In this document: piece after piece, positions 44,075-53,529 of the stretch
Numbering within the stretch: position 1 is the first letter of the stretch
How the letters are laid out: each line of letters begins with the position of its first letter
Assembly: GCF_000247695.1 (NCBI RefSeq)
Contig: NW_004624751.1
Location: 27,400,223 to 27,464,222 of the forward strand
Direction: 5' to 3'
Source of the DNA: Heterocephalus glaber
Taxonomy: Eukaryota; Chordata; Mammalia; Rodentia; Bathyergidae
Length of the DNA stretch: 64,000 nucleotides
Notes under the pieces: model-generated
What the model was told of the DNA's origin: nothing
The model's input: only the letters and a program-made list of their open reading frames with translations
Databases searched by the model: none
Translations under genes and position numbers: made by a program

Positions 44075-44589
44075 ATGTTTGTGTCATAATTATATACAGA
44101 AAATATTTAAAATTCTCCTTGTACAACTTAAACTCTAAAGATTAAAACACCAAGTCTTCATGTTAACAAAGTATTGCTTCCTCTAAATTTGACACTGATT
44201 TGTAATTATAAAAAGAATGCACAAGATAAGTCTTATGTACTAAATGATTCATCAGTGAAAGTAATCAAACTTTAGATACTTCATTGATATCACTAAATTT
44301 CTAGATCATTCTTTCAGCAGGAAACAGCCTGTAATGTAACATAAATATTTCCAATTAAACTAACACAAAGGCAGCAAATGTCAGATCTGCTAAACATACA
44401 TTTTTATCTTACTCAAAGTACAAAAAAAAAAAAAGATTTTTGTTGAGAACACCATTCCCAAAGGAAAAAGAAATAGGAGAAGAGATAATTGCTAAAATTA
44501 AGTAAAAATAAATAGGAAAGCAAAAAGGACAAATGCTAATAAAGTAATTCAAGTAAAGACTATGTCTTAAAATCAGTAGTAGACAACCA
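44075..44589. other. Unassigned AT-rich DNA
   Basis: No gene or repeat is recognised. Confidence 0.4.
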
Positions 44590-44818
44590 GGCTTGATAAC
44601 ACACATCTGTAATCCTAGCACTTGGAAGGCTGAAGCAGGAGAATCACCATGAGTTTGTAGCCAATCTGGGATACATAATGAGTTCGAGGCCAGCCCGAAT
44701 GATATAACAAGACCTTATCTCAAAATAAAAGGTTTTTTCGTTTTTGTTTTTTAAAGGCTGGTGCTGTAGGTCAGTGCAAAGGCTCTGGGTTCCCATCCTC
44801 AGTACCACCAAAAGAAAA
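44590..44818 (+). mobile_element. B1-type SINE followed by ID-like unit
   Basis: Long-form B1 at 44590-44745 ('cacatctgtaatcctagcac', 'atgagttcgaggccagcccg'), then an ID-like unit at 44755-44815 ('ggctggtgctgtaggtcagt', 'gttcccatcctcagtacc'). Confidence 0.85.
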
Positions 44819-44914
44819 ATAATTAGCAGCTGAGGGAGCCTAGCAGCAACTCACTTTGCTTTACTCTATTAGAGCAAACACATGCAATGTTTTTTGTGTT
44901 TTGTTTTGCTCTTG

Positions 44915-44985
44915 GTGTGTATGTAGGAGGTGCCAGGGATCCAATTCAGGGCCTTGTGCATGCTAGGCAAGCGCCAAGGAGTGTT
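44915..44985 (-). mobile_element. ID-type SINE fragment, antisense
   Basis: 'ggtgccagggatccaattca', 'gggccttgtgcatgctaggc', 'aagcgcc'. The A-box end is lost. Confidence 0.75.
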
Positions 44986-45009
44986 TCCTTTCATCTTCAA
45001 AGGCTGACA

Positions 45010-45084
45010 GGGGCCCAGGTGTGGATCAGACCCTGAACACTTGCCTACCAGGCACAAGGCCCCTGGTTCCATGGCCATTGCTGC

Positions 45085-45116
<32 letters not shown>
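45010..45116 (+). mobile_element. ID-type SINE fragment with (AAT)n tail
   Basis: 'gggcccaggtgtggatcaga', 'cacttgcctaccaggcacaa', 'ggcccctggttccatggcc' resembles an old ID variant. About ten AAT units (45086-45115) form its tail. Confidence 0.6.
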
Positions 45117-45670
45117 TAATGGTGCAGGGGAAGGTGGCAGACCAAGAACCCTAGAGGGTCTCCTCCTGACAGAGAATACATACAGGATCTTTGGGCTGGG
45201 GCCCAGGCAGAGTCGGGGGGGGGGCGGGGGGCTGGCATGCTGAGGCAGGGAGACTTGTGGATGAAGGCTCGAGGGCACTCGAGTTTCCAGGCCCACTGGG
45301 GAGTTGTCTCCTGTGCAGCTGTGCTCGGAGCTCCTGAAGAGGTGCTACACGGTGACGGTGACTGAGGAGACACCCCCCCACACACCAGAGCGCGGGAGAA
45401 GTGGCACCCAAAAGGAAGTCCAACCAAAACCAGGGGCCGAGGGAGCCCAAAACATGCGGAAAAGCCAGGGCACCAGTTGTGCACGGGGATAAGGGGAGCT
45501 CAGGCTGGAGGTCCAGAGGCCTGAAGAGAGGTGACAAGAAGACAAAACCGACAGAACACGCGATGGGGTGGATTCATTCGGAGGAAGCTCAGAGTGATTA
45601 ATGAAAAAAGAAAAAGCTATATACAAAGGAGGAGAGGAAGAGGACAAGAAATAATCATAATACACTACAT
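45117..45670. other. GC-rich unassigned DNA
   Basis: 45170-45560 is GC-rich with scattered CpG and G runs (45215-45231). Overlapping frames of 60-150 codons exist on both strands. None shows a domain I recognise. One plus-strand frame (about 45401-45598) is rich in basic residues. A degraded retrocopy or a small CpG-rich element is possible. Confidence 0.3.
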
Positions 45671-45825
45671 CAGCCAGGCGTGGGGTTACACAAGTATAAT
45701 CCCAGCACTCAAGAGGCTGAGGCAGAAGGATCAACCCAAGTATAAAGCCAGTCTGGACTACAGAGTTGGTTCAAGGCCAGCCTGAGCTACATAGCAAGAC
45801 CTTGTCTACATAATAATAATCAAAA
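45671..45825 (+). mobile_element. B1-type SINE, long form
   Basis: 'gccaggcgtggggttacaca', 'ataatcccagcactcaagag', 'ggttcaaggccagcctgagc', 'aagaccttgtct'. Confidence 0.93.
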
Positions 45826-46095
45826 ATCACATAGTTCGGGTCTAAATAATAGTTACATAGTCATAAATTCATAACCTGGTAAATGCTGAAGATGAAATTA
45901 AAGTATGGTACATCTATAGTGGCAAATGAGAAAATAGTGTATTTGTGTGTTTCAGATGTGTGTGTTTAAGGATGATTGGTAGAGATTTAAATTCTCATCT
46001 TCCATAGCAGGAAGTTAATAGATAATAACCGAAAAATAGAGATAAAGCAGTATAAGTAATAATCAATTGTCTGGTGATATGGATATAATTATCAA
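45826..46095. other. Unassigned AT-rich DNA
   Basis: No gene or repeat is recognised. Confidence 0.4.
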
Positions 46096-46110
46096 AAGTA
46101 ACAACTAAAA

Positions 46111-46185
46111 GGGGCTGGGATTTAGCTCAGTGGTTCTGCAAGCACAAGGTCCCAAGTTCGATCCCCAGTACCACCTCCCCCCTCA
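46111..46185 (+). mobile_element. ID SINE with internal deletion and 14-bp target duplication
   Basis: A box 'gggctgggatttagctcagt', B box 'aagttcgatcccc', C-rich then A-rich tail. About 13 bp of the spacer between the boxes is missing. Flanks share 'agtaacaactaaaa' (46097-46110 and 46190-46203). Confidence 0.93.
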
Positions 46186-46305
46186 AAAAAGTAACAACTA
46201 AAAAGTTTGGTAGAGGATGCCTCTAGTGATCCAGAAAATGGAGAGGAAAGGGAAATGACAGGCAAATGACAACTCATCTTAATAAACTCTTAAAGAACTA
46301 ATAGT

Positions 46306-46400
46306 CTGGGGCTGGGGATATAGCTCAGTGATACAGTGCATGCCTAGCATGCATGAGGCCCTGGGCTCAATTCTTAGTATGGTAAAAGAAGAAGGAGGAG
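46306..46400 (+). mobile_element. ID-type SINE, older variant
   Basis: 'gggctggggatatagctcag', 'catgcctagcatgcatgagg', 'ccctgggctcaattctt', tail of (GAA)n/(GGA)n. Confidence 0.88.
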
Positions 46401-46608
46401 GAATTAATAGCTTAATTAACTAAAAAATATTACTAAGTGTTAATTTTATTTACAAAATTATATAACATTAATAGAGACATCTTTAGTCCATCTTTAATAC
46501 AAATCCTCCCTAATTTATTCTTTAATTTCCATTTCTGACTGTTATCCCTAGTGTCTTTGAAAATATATCCCACAAAACACCTTACTAAGTCTTTAAACCA
46601 TGAGCATC

Positions 46609-46735
46609 AAAGCTGGGCATGGTGTCACATACCTGTAATCCCACTACATGGGAGGCTGAGGCAGGAGGATTATACATTTCAGGCCAGCCTGGGTAACATA
46701 GTGAGACTGTCTCCAAAAAACAAAACAAAATTTAA
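46609..46735 (+). mobile_element. B1-type SINE
   Basis: 'gctgggcatggtgtcacata', 'tgggaggctgaggcaggagg', 'caggccagcctgggtaacat', 'gagactgtctcc', A-rich tail. Confidence 0.93.
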
Positions 46736-46948
46736 AAACCATGAACACCAATAAATTCTATAACAATAAAAATTAAGAAGGTAATATAAGGGTGGATTCT
46801 CATTTTTAATAAAAAGAAAAGGCCTATAGCAAAGGAAAATCTAATTGACTGAGAAGCCAATCAAATAATCAAAAACTGGAACCTGTCAGAAAGTTAGCAA
46901 ATAAGGGGGAAAAAACATAGACAACCTTGTCTCAAAAAACCAAAAATA
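46736..46948. other. Unassigned AT-rich DNA with a B1 tail remnant
   Basis: 46918-46945 ('acaaccttgtctcaaaaaac') looks like the last bases of a B1. Nothing else is recognised. Confidence 0.4.
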
Positions 46949-47033
46949 GGCTGGAGATTTAGCACAGTGGCACCGCGCCTGCCTCGAAAGTGCAAGGTCC
47001 TGAGTTCGATCCCCGGCACTGGAAAAAAAAAAT
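46949..47033 (+). mobile_element. ID SINE
   Basis: A box 'ggctggagatttagcacagt', B box 'gagttcgatcccc', A tail of 10. Variant 'ccgcgcctgcctcg' spacer. Confidence 0.93.
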
Positions 47034-47371
47034 GATAACAATAATAAATCCCCTGGTGGGAAAACCAGTGACCTACCATCCTTGGAACACCTATATCTCC
47101 AATCTCTTGGTTCCAAGCCTATTCTAAGAATCAGGTAGCAACATCAAAGGATTGCTTATCATCACCTTCCAGAAATTCCAGAGTCTGACGAAGTGCCTGA
47201 GTCAGCGATGGCGAAGCTTTTAGATACCGAGTACCCAAATGGCAACCCAAAGCCCACTTATTTATTGCAAAATGCCAGAACTCAACTGCACCTCCATACT
47301 GAGGTTTTAGTTTAGAAAAAAAAAGTCTTTCCCACTGCGTCGTTTGTGGAGAGCGGGAGGTATCTGGGTCC

Positions 47372-47714
47372 GTGGAATCGCCCCCGGCTGGGCACCCTGG
47401 TCCCTCTCCCTCTCGGGCTGTGAAATCTGTCTTCACTCAGGGGGAGAGTTGGGGTGAGGGTGAAGAACAGGAAGAGGAAGAGGCCATCAAGTGGCCCAGG
47501 ACTTGCGGGCGGAGTTCTGGGCCAGGTGTCCTCCAAGCCCAGAAGGGTGGGATGCTAGCCCTGCCAGACAAAAGCAAGGGCATCTTCCCTGAGGCTCGGC
47601 AGTGGCTGTCCAGGTTCTCTCTATTCTCTGTTCACTGCGGTTCATCACCGTCCTCGCTTTCCTCCTGGCTGTCACCTACCTGGTCATTAAAGAGTTGCCT
47701 CTGAGAAGGTGAAA
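47372..47714 (+). pseudogene. Unrecognised coding-like fragment, possibly a broken retrocopy
   Basis: A CpG-bearing, GC-rich patch lies inside the hAT element. One frame is acidic (runs of E around 47445-47490) and ends in a segment with '...SKGIFPEARQWLSRF'. Shifting one frame, an open stretch at 47593-47712 reads as a hydrophobic helix (FITVLAFLLAVTYLVI) followed by a short basic tail and stop. Together they resemble a small protein with a C-terminal membrane anchor broken by a frameshift. I do not recognise the parent gene, and no poly-A or target duplication was found. It could be chance. Confidence 0.25.
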
Positions 47715-48101
47715 ACTGAAGATGTAGATCCTGGGCTGGTAGGATTCTGGACTCTCCTTATCATATCCCTAACTGCTGGGTTCCATGTCAGAGCTTTTCT
47801 TGGACAGTGACTTATTTAGATTCATTTGAACCAGGAATGTTTCCTCCTGCTCCTCTTTCACCTGTCAGGTTCAAGGCAGCAGAGGCCCGTACCATACTTT
47901 TCTAATGAAAATATGTACTTTAACATAACAGTAGCCATCTCAGAAACTATGCTGAGGGAATACAGGAAGCAATCTTGGTGTTCACTCACTTGATACAAAG
48001 AAAGGCAAGGTGTGTGCATGTGTGTCAAAGTGTAAACAGAATTAGCCCAATGCAGCACAACATAGCATGAAAATCTGCTTTTACAACTTTGGGAGGAGAT
48101 T
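47715..48101. other. Unassigned DNA inside the hAT element
   Basis: It is not recognised as hAT, SINE or LINE sequence. It may belong to a second element nested in the hAT transposon. Confidence 0.35.
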
Positions 48102-48400
48102 GAAAATGAGTCATCAGGTGACTCGCCTGCCAATGATGACTCGGAGGCCAAAAGAAGTTAGCAAGATATGACAGACAGAGAAGAAGTACAGAAGGAAGAC
48201 TTGACTTAATGAGAAAGAAAACAGCAATGTTAATAAATATTTGACTAGTCAGAATGCTGCAAAATGGTCATGTATACCTGAACGATCCAACATTAGAACT
48301 AGGTCTAAAAATGTTATTAGGTTCTTGCCAGGGGTGAAACCTATTGGATGGAATGCCAACACTTCGATTAGATGTTGGAAATTGTTTGTAATTTAGAAAA
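48102..48400 (+). pseudogene. piggyBac-like transposase N-terminal remnant
   Basis: An acidic, serine-rich stretch (48102-48150, ENESSGDSPANDDSEA) is followed after stops by 48253-48393. The latter reads KWS..P, then a short basic spacer, NVIRFLPGVKPIG and T.....WKLF. The pattern 'W....P.......N+....PG........T....W.LF' is the conserved lead-in of piggyBac-family (PGBD) transposases. Several stops and frame changes are present. No TTAA-flanked ends were found. Confidence 0.45.
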
Positions 48401-48446
48401 AAAGGACTCATATATTACCATCTTTGTTTTAAAAGAAAAACAGAAG

Positions 48447-48568
48447 CTGGGTGTGGTAGCACACACCTGTAATCCCAGCACTCAGGAGGCTGAGGCAGGA
48501 GGATCACCATGAGTTCAAGGCCAGCCTGGACTATATAGTGAGACCCTGTCTCAAAAAAAAAAAAAGGA
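48447..48568 (+). mobile_element. B1-type SINE, nested in the hAT element
   Basis: 'gctgggtgtggtagcacaca', 'actcaggaggctgaggcagg', 'atgagttcaaggccagcctg', 'gagaccctgtctc', A13 tail. Short form without the second block. Confidence 0.95.
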
Positions 48569-48656
48569 AAAACATAATAACAGAGCTTTCAAAGATACAA
48601 ACAGTTTTTATTGAAACGTAAAAGTTTGCATTTGGTGTGCTTTTACACAATCAACC

Positions 48657-49250
48657 TCATCTTTGCTGTTGTATGCATGCTGATAATTTGTCAAACCTTG
48701 GCTCATACTTGGCTAGCTTCAGAGCAACATATTCAGCACTCAGGTCATCTGTTAGTCTGCTTCTGGTATCAGATTTGATGTAATTCAAAGCTGAAAACAG
48801 CTGCTCACAAACATAAGGTGATCCAAACAAAGTAAGAGAAGCAATCCCTAGTGCTTTCACTGACTTAAAGTTATTCAGCAGAGAACTCTCCACTTTAAGA
48901 ATTTCATTTTCAGAACTATCAACTGTGCTGTTTTTGTACTCCCTTCACACTCTGTCTCAAGTGCTGCACACAGATGATAGAATTTATTTTTCCCGATAGC
49001 ATTTTCTTGAAATTCCAATAGTTCCATTGACAGATTTCTGAAATCTAACCAATGTAAGCAAGAAAGATGAAGTTCTTCCAATTTGGCTTTATCTGGAGAA
49101 GTAAGAAAATATGGGGTGATCTCCATCTTGCGGAATTGAAAAAATCTGTTGCTAAAATTCTCCTTTGCAGCTGCTACTATGCTAGAAAATTCCTTGTAGA
49201 TTTCCTGATGGCTTGTAGGATCATCTGCGAATGTTGTAGAATTTTCTAAA
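48657..49250 (-). pseudogene. hAT transposase remnant (C-terminal part)
   Basis: Two minus-strand frames join end to end: an upstream one (about 49250 down to 48945) and a downstream one (48893 to 48657), shifted by one base near 48900-48945. The downstream part carries the hAT dimerisation signature: CEQLFSALNYIKSDTRSRLT, then a leucine/alanine helix and '..KYEPRFDKL'. The upstream part has the preceding '...EITPYFLTSPD' region. This matches the C-terminus of domesticated hAT proteins such as the GTF2IRD2 and ZBED/FAM200 groups. The zinc finger and most of the catalytic domain are missing. It is a fossil, not a gene. Confidence 0.8.
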
Positions 49251-49253
49251 TCC

Positions 49254-49770
49254 TTTTTTTCAGCAATACATTTATTGGTACACTCTAGATACACATAATG
49301 ATAACATTCATCATAGGGAATTTGTACCAGTACATGGTATATCTTGCTTCTTTTTTTTCTCCATTCCCCGCCTTATGTACAAAAAATATTTCCATTTTTC
49401 CTTTGATTTTTCTCTTTTTTTCTTGTCCATGCTTTCTTTTTCCCCTCCCCCCTCCCTTCTTCCCCTTTTCATTTGAAAATTTTCTTCCCATTTCCCAGTA
49501 TCTAGTATACATTTTAGTCATTATTTCTACTTTCAGTTTCTCACACCACAGAAACAATGCAGTATTTAAGCATGTGTGTCCAATCTATTTCACTTAAGAG
49601 TATGCTCTCAAGTTGCATCCATTTAGCTAGAAATGTCTCAAGCTCATCCTTCTTTATGGCAGAGTAGTACTCCATTATATATAAAAAAAATTCACATCTT
49701 TATCCATTTGTCAGTTGAAGGGCATCTAAATCCATTTTTAGATTTGGAAAATATTTTAGCTGCCCATTTG
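49254..49770 (-). mobile_element. L1 LINE 3' end, antisense, inside the hAT element
   Basis: In sense (minus) it runs from the ORF2 tail ('ccttcaactgacaaatggat', 'aatggagtactactctgcca') through a G/A-rich 3' UTR tract (about 49380-49470) to 'gtaccaataaatgtattgct' and a short A run at 49254-49260. The sense tail abuts the hAT transposase remnant. A possible 9-bp duplication 'tctaaatcc' (49245-49253 and 49725-49733) conflicts with L1 similarity that seems to continue to about 49770, so the 5' boundary is uncertain. Confidence 0.85.
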
Positions 49771-49865
49771 CAAGGTCTAGGGTGACTTGGCTCAAGTAGG
49801 ACAGAGAGGGCTCTGTGTGCCCATGACAACATGCATGCCATAGGTTCCCTATCACCAGCCTAAGT

Positions 49866-50518
49866 ATTGGAAAATACAGCAGAGTATGTTCTGTGTGTGA
49901 AGGTAACAGTAAGTACCTTTATTACTTCTGTATAATAAAAACCATGCATGTTCCTGCAAGCTACAGTAAATAAGTCCCTAAAAACATATCCGCCCATAAG
50001 CTTCCTTCTGTACTCCAGGGAGAAGGAAGTCACCACTCACACACTGTAGTAAACACTCTTAATAAAACCCAGGCCTGAAAAAGCAACCTGGTTTCAAACA
50101 ACTCATCTATCTCGTTTCCCACATCAGAGCAACAGTTCCAGGGGAGCAGGAGGAAGGGGACCTCTTACAAGGTCCTTATCAACACCTTAGGAAGTGGGAC
50201 GTGGTTGTGACCGCAGGCTGGGGAAGAAACCATCTGCAGGGCTTTCTCTAGGCCTTGTTCTGGTACTAGGCACTGCTCTCCGTCCGCTTTTCCCTACAGG
50301 ATCACGGCAGAGGCGAATGGAGTCTTGACACTGTCTAGATAAGAATTCCCACTTGAAGATGAGTTCACCATCAAAAATTACAACACAACAGGAAACCAAC
50401 ATCCCTTAGGAGGAGGTGCACCAAATCCACATAAAGGAAAGGTTTACAGTACAGGAACCAGGATACTAGGACAACCTGAAAGGGCTGTAAAATAAGTTTG
50501 CTTTAAATCTACAAAGAA
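49866..50518. other. Unassigned DNA with a possible LTR end
   Basis: 50045-50130 has AATAAA followed by 'ggtttcaaacaactcatct', which resembles an LTR R/U5 end, but no boundaries are found. 50330-50400 contains 'ttcaccatcaaaaattacaa', reminiscent of LINE text. No gene is recognised. Confidence 0.3.
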
Positions 50519-50584
50519 ATGCTCAGTGGGAAGTCCGTCATTCAATCCCCCCTGCCACAACACACACACACACACACACACACT
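50519..50584 (+). mobile_element. ID-type SINE 3' fragment with (CA)n tail
   Basis: 'tgctcagtgggaagtccgtc', 'attcaatcccccctgcc' then about ten CA units (50564-50583). Confidence 0.6.
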
Positions 50585-50904
50585 GAAAAAATGAAAGAAA
50601 GAAGAGAATCCCTAAGGCAAGAACAGGACATTCCAGTAAAAAACAAACAAACAAACAAAACCCATATCTGAAATAGAGCTACATGAAGTACTAGAAATGA
50701 AAATATAGTCACTGTGATTTTCAAGTAACTTGAATATTTTCTTGAGCACCTCTTTTATGTGAGGGCCTAGAGCAAAGTACAGTTTATAAAATTCACTTGT
50801 GTTCAGTTTTGAGTCTGAAATCCAACCTGGATCACTCAAATAGTCATTACAAAATGCTCCTTCATCATATTGTACACCTAAAGTGTACCAATAAAAGGAT
50901 TAAA
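50585..50904. other. Unassigned DNA
   Basis: 50850-50905 ('tgtacacctaaagtgtacca', 'ataaaaggattaaaaaac') resembles an L1-type 3' end similar to 1-135. The rest is not recognised. Confidence 0.4.
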
Positions 50905-51085
50905 AAACAAAATGCTCCTGTAATCTCAGCACTCTGGGAGGCTGAGGTGAGAGGACTGCAGGTGGAAGCCCAGCCTGGACAATTTGGCAATTTAGAGAGA
51001 CCTTGTCTCAAAGTTAAAGAAAGGGCTGGAGTTTGTAGCTCAGCGTGAAGGTTCTGGGTTGTATCCCCAGTGCTTGGGAAAAAAA
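50905..51085 (+). mobile_element. B1+ID composite SINE
   Basis: B1 half ('ctgtaatctcagcactctgg', 'gagagaccttgtctcaa') and ID half ('gggctggagtttgtagctca', 'ggttgtatccccagtgc'). Confidence 0.88.
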
Positions 51086-51089
51086 ATAA

Positions 51090-51190
51090 AGTATGTATAT
51101 TCCCAGCACTTGGGAAGCAGGAGGTTCACCAGGAGCTTGAGGTCAGCCTGGGCAACATAACATGATGTTATTGCAAACAAATTAAAAAAT
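51090..51190 (+). mobile_element. B1-type SINE, 5'-truncated
   Basis: 'attcccagcacttgggaagc', 'aggagcttgaggtcagcctg', 'ggcaacataac' and A-rich end. Confidence 0.75.
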
Positions 51191-51204
51191 TATTGAAGAC
51201 TAGT

Positions 51205-51315
51205 ATGTAGCAGGCACTGGGCTGGAGGAGGAGGAAAGTGGTAATAAAAATGAAGAGGATTCACTCTGCTCTTGAAGAATTCAAGAGGGAGATTTCGTGA
51301 AGAACACACAGTGAG
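51205..51315 (+). repeat. Ancient mammalian interspersed repeat fragment
   Basis: 'gcaggcactgggctggagga', 'gctcttgaagaattcaagag'. Same style as the 'gaggagttcacaatct' block at 10500. Family not named. Confidence 0.4.
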
Positions 51316-51334
51316 ACAGTCCGATTATAAAAGC

Positions 51335-51520
51335 TGTAGTCATGGCAACTACCATATGCCCAGCCATATGCAAAGTGCTCAGCCAATTGCCTTCTCCATC
51401 TCATTTTCCTAAAAAGAAAACAGGTGCTCAGAAAGTTACAGGAATTTTTCCCAAGTGGAATAGACAGTACATTTTAGAGTTGTGATTTCGACTTAAGGGC
51501 TCTGACTCCAACACCACCCA
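51335..51520 (-). repeat. MIR SINE, antisense
   Basis: 'ccatatgcaaagtgctcagc', 'ctcattttcctaaaaagaaa', 'caggtgctcagaaagttaca', 'aagggctctgactccaacac'. Confidence 0.75.
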
Positions 51521-51949
51521 GCTTGTTTGTGCAATATTTGGCTACATTTGTACAAAATAGAGAGAAAGGCGAAATGGTGTAGCCTCACAAAAGTCTATCT
51601 TCCTCTTAATATGACCCCTTCTTTCCTGGGCTGTAATACAACCACTGCTCAGAGCACTGTGTTTTGGGTAAGAAGTCATGGTTTTGACTAGCAAAGAACT
51701 TCCATTTTAGATAAAAGGGGGAATCATGTCTAAATATCACAAAATATGTAAATAACACAGGTAAAATGTTTAAATGACAGCAAAGAAAGCAGCAAGAACT
51801 TCAATGCTCAAAGAAAGCATGGAGGAGAGGAAACACACTTGGGGACAATGGCCTTGATCAACAAGAAGACCGAAGAAGAATGGGAAAGTGTTGAAGGAAC
51901 GGACTCAAACGGTTGGAAAATCCAATTTCTGTGTCCACAGTTAAAATGA
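51521..51949. other. Unassigned DNA
   Basis: No gene or repeat is recognised. Confidence 0.4.
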
Positions 51950-52090
51950 CCGTTTTTCAATCCTGGCTCTTCTGTTTACTACTTGAGAGACATTAATTTC
52001 AACCTCAAGTCTATCTCCTTGGCTTTCAAACCGAGGTGAAGATGCCTGATTCCCAGCCCTTCCTAGGCACCAAATAAGATCATTTATGGG
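51950..52090 (+). repeat. MIR SINE, diverged
   Basis: 'caatcctggctcttctgttt', 'actacttgagagac', 'aaccgaggtgaagatgcctg'. It keeps the MIR order with many changes. Confidence 0.65.
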
Positions 52091-52129
52091 ACATCCTCGT
52101 GCCTCACACATCCCAAAGAATGACCAAAA

Positions 52130-52212
52130 GGCTGGGGATTTAGCTCAGTGCTTCCGATGCCTGCCTCACAAGTGCAAGGTCCTGAGTTCGATCCCCGGTA
52201 CCAAAAAAAAAA
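52130..52212 (+). mobile_element. ID SINE with target duplication
   Basis: A box 'ggctggggatttagctcagt', B box 'gagttcgatccccgg', A13 tail. Flanks share 'aaagaatgacc' (52115-52125 and 52213-52223). Confidence 0.96.
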
Positions 52213-52223
52213 AAAGAATGACC

Positions 52224-53529
52224 GAAGTCAAAAATACACACATGTATTATTCCATATAAAGCTGGTAAAACTGAGGGAAATGTAATTATAGGCTTCTAGA
52301 ATATGAAAGCTTTTGAAAGAAAAGATGATAACTGTTTTCCACGTTCACAGAGGAGATAACCCCCAAAAATGGGTTTAAATTAAGACAGCAACGTTGGAGG
52401 CTGGAATACATTTGAGAGAGTTGGAAGAGGGGCAGGTCATTAAAAGACAAGAGATCTTATTTCTTTGGACACCTTTTAGCAGAGACCTTCATGAGCAGGA
52501 GGTTAGAGTCCTCATAGTACTATGATGATAGGATTCCATGAATACATAAATTGGTATTTGCCAATAAAAACTTCCTCCTGTGTGGCCCTTTTTTATCCAA
52601 TAATGATTTCCTGCTCTACTTTGGCTGCCAAATGTATCCAAAATGTAATCAGTGTGTAGATTCGTAAGTCAAATTGCAAGCTTTAGAAATGACAGCTAAT
52701 GCGCTGAGCATGTGTAGGAGAGTTTTTAAGCCAGCCAATGTTTTAGGTATCCTGAGTTTAAACTCAGCTGTCATTTTGTTTTAGCCTTTTCTCTTTTCAA
52801 AGCCTCAGAAATGAGCAGAAAGTAACTTCTTCCTCAAACTGCTTCTGATCTAATTAGAATTCTCCCCATTTTCACCTTGAGTCACCAAAGAGTTGGAGAA
52901 CCCAGCCCGACTCTCTCACACTTCTAACCAGGATAAGCTGCTCACCTCCTTCGAGCCCACATTAGAACATTAGCTGCCCAGTCCAACCCTCTGAGAAATT
53001 GAGCTGGAGAACTCCAGCTGGGCGAGTGCACCGGAGAAGGCGAGGGGGGCCGTTGTGGGGCACAGCAGTATCAACTGCCAGGTGCTCACTTCCGTCTGTC
53101 ACTCCTTTGCCTGGGACTTAAACCTTCCCACTTTGGATTCCCATGCCCCTCAGCCTCTTTGGCAGGCTGATAGCAGACACCTTGGCCTCTCACTTCCTGC
53201 TTTGCTTCACCCCATCCTAACCTCTGGGTCTCTGACTGCCCCACTGCCAGTCTGGATGGCTCCCTACCATTAGCAATCCTGCAGCCTCCCATCCTAACTG
53301 CAGACTGCTCCCCAGGCGGAAGTCTCCTGCGGGTTCTCAGGGCCCAGCAGCAGCTCCCCATGGACTCTAGGCATCCCCCAGGAATAAAGGGGGAAATGGC
53401 CCACTTTATCCTCAGCGAACCCAGCATTTTCCTAATGTATCAGCCCATTTCCTTGGCAGAAATCACTGCTCACGGGAGTTGATGTTTGCACTACCTTGGG
53501 TTACTATGAGAATAAGGCTCATCCCTCGC
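52224..53529. other. Unassigned non-coding DNA
   Basis: About 1.3 kb. 52590-52760 is AT-rich and free of recognisable repeats, with clustered motifs (tgacagctaatg, ccaataatgattt). 53040-53430 is GC-rich with overlapping frames on both strands and no domain. Confidence 0.4.

Larger units (their letters stand above)
47203..49857 (-). mobile_element. hAT-superfamily (Charlie-like) transposon with both ends and 8-bp target duplication
   Basis: The left end starts CAGCGATGGCGAAG, and the reverse complement of the right end starts TGGTGATAGGGAACC. Both match the shared terminus CAGTGATGGCGAACC that I recall for a mammalian hAT family. Flanking 8-mers are gcctgagt (47195-47202) and gcctaagt (49858-49865), with one mismatch. 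The minus strand carries the C-terminal part of a hAT transposase. A B1 (48447-48568), an antisense L1 3' end (49254-49770) and a piggyBac-like fragment lie inside. The element is dead: the transposase is truncated and frameshifted. Confidence 0.82.

Noticed and set aside
45026..45484. Minus-strand frame with a poly-tyrosine stretch
   Set aside because: The tyrosines come from the (AAT)n array read in antisense, and the rest has no domain.
49245..49733. 9-bp 'tctaaatcc' repeats as L1 target duplication
   Set aside because: L1 similarity appears to continue past the right copy to about 49770, so the match may be coincidental. It is noted in the feature but not used as a boundary.
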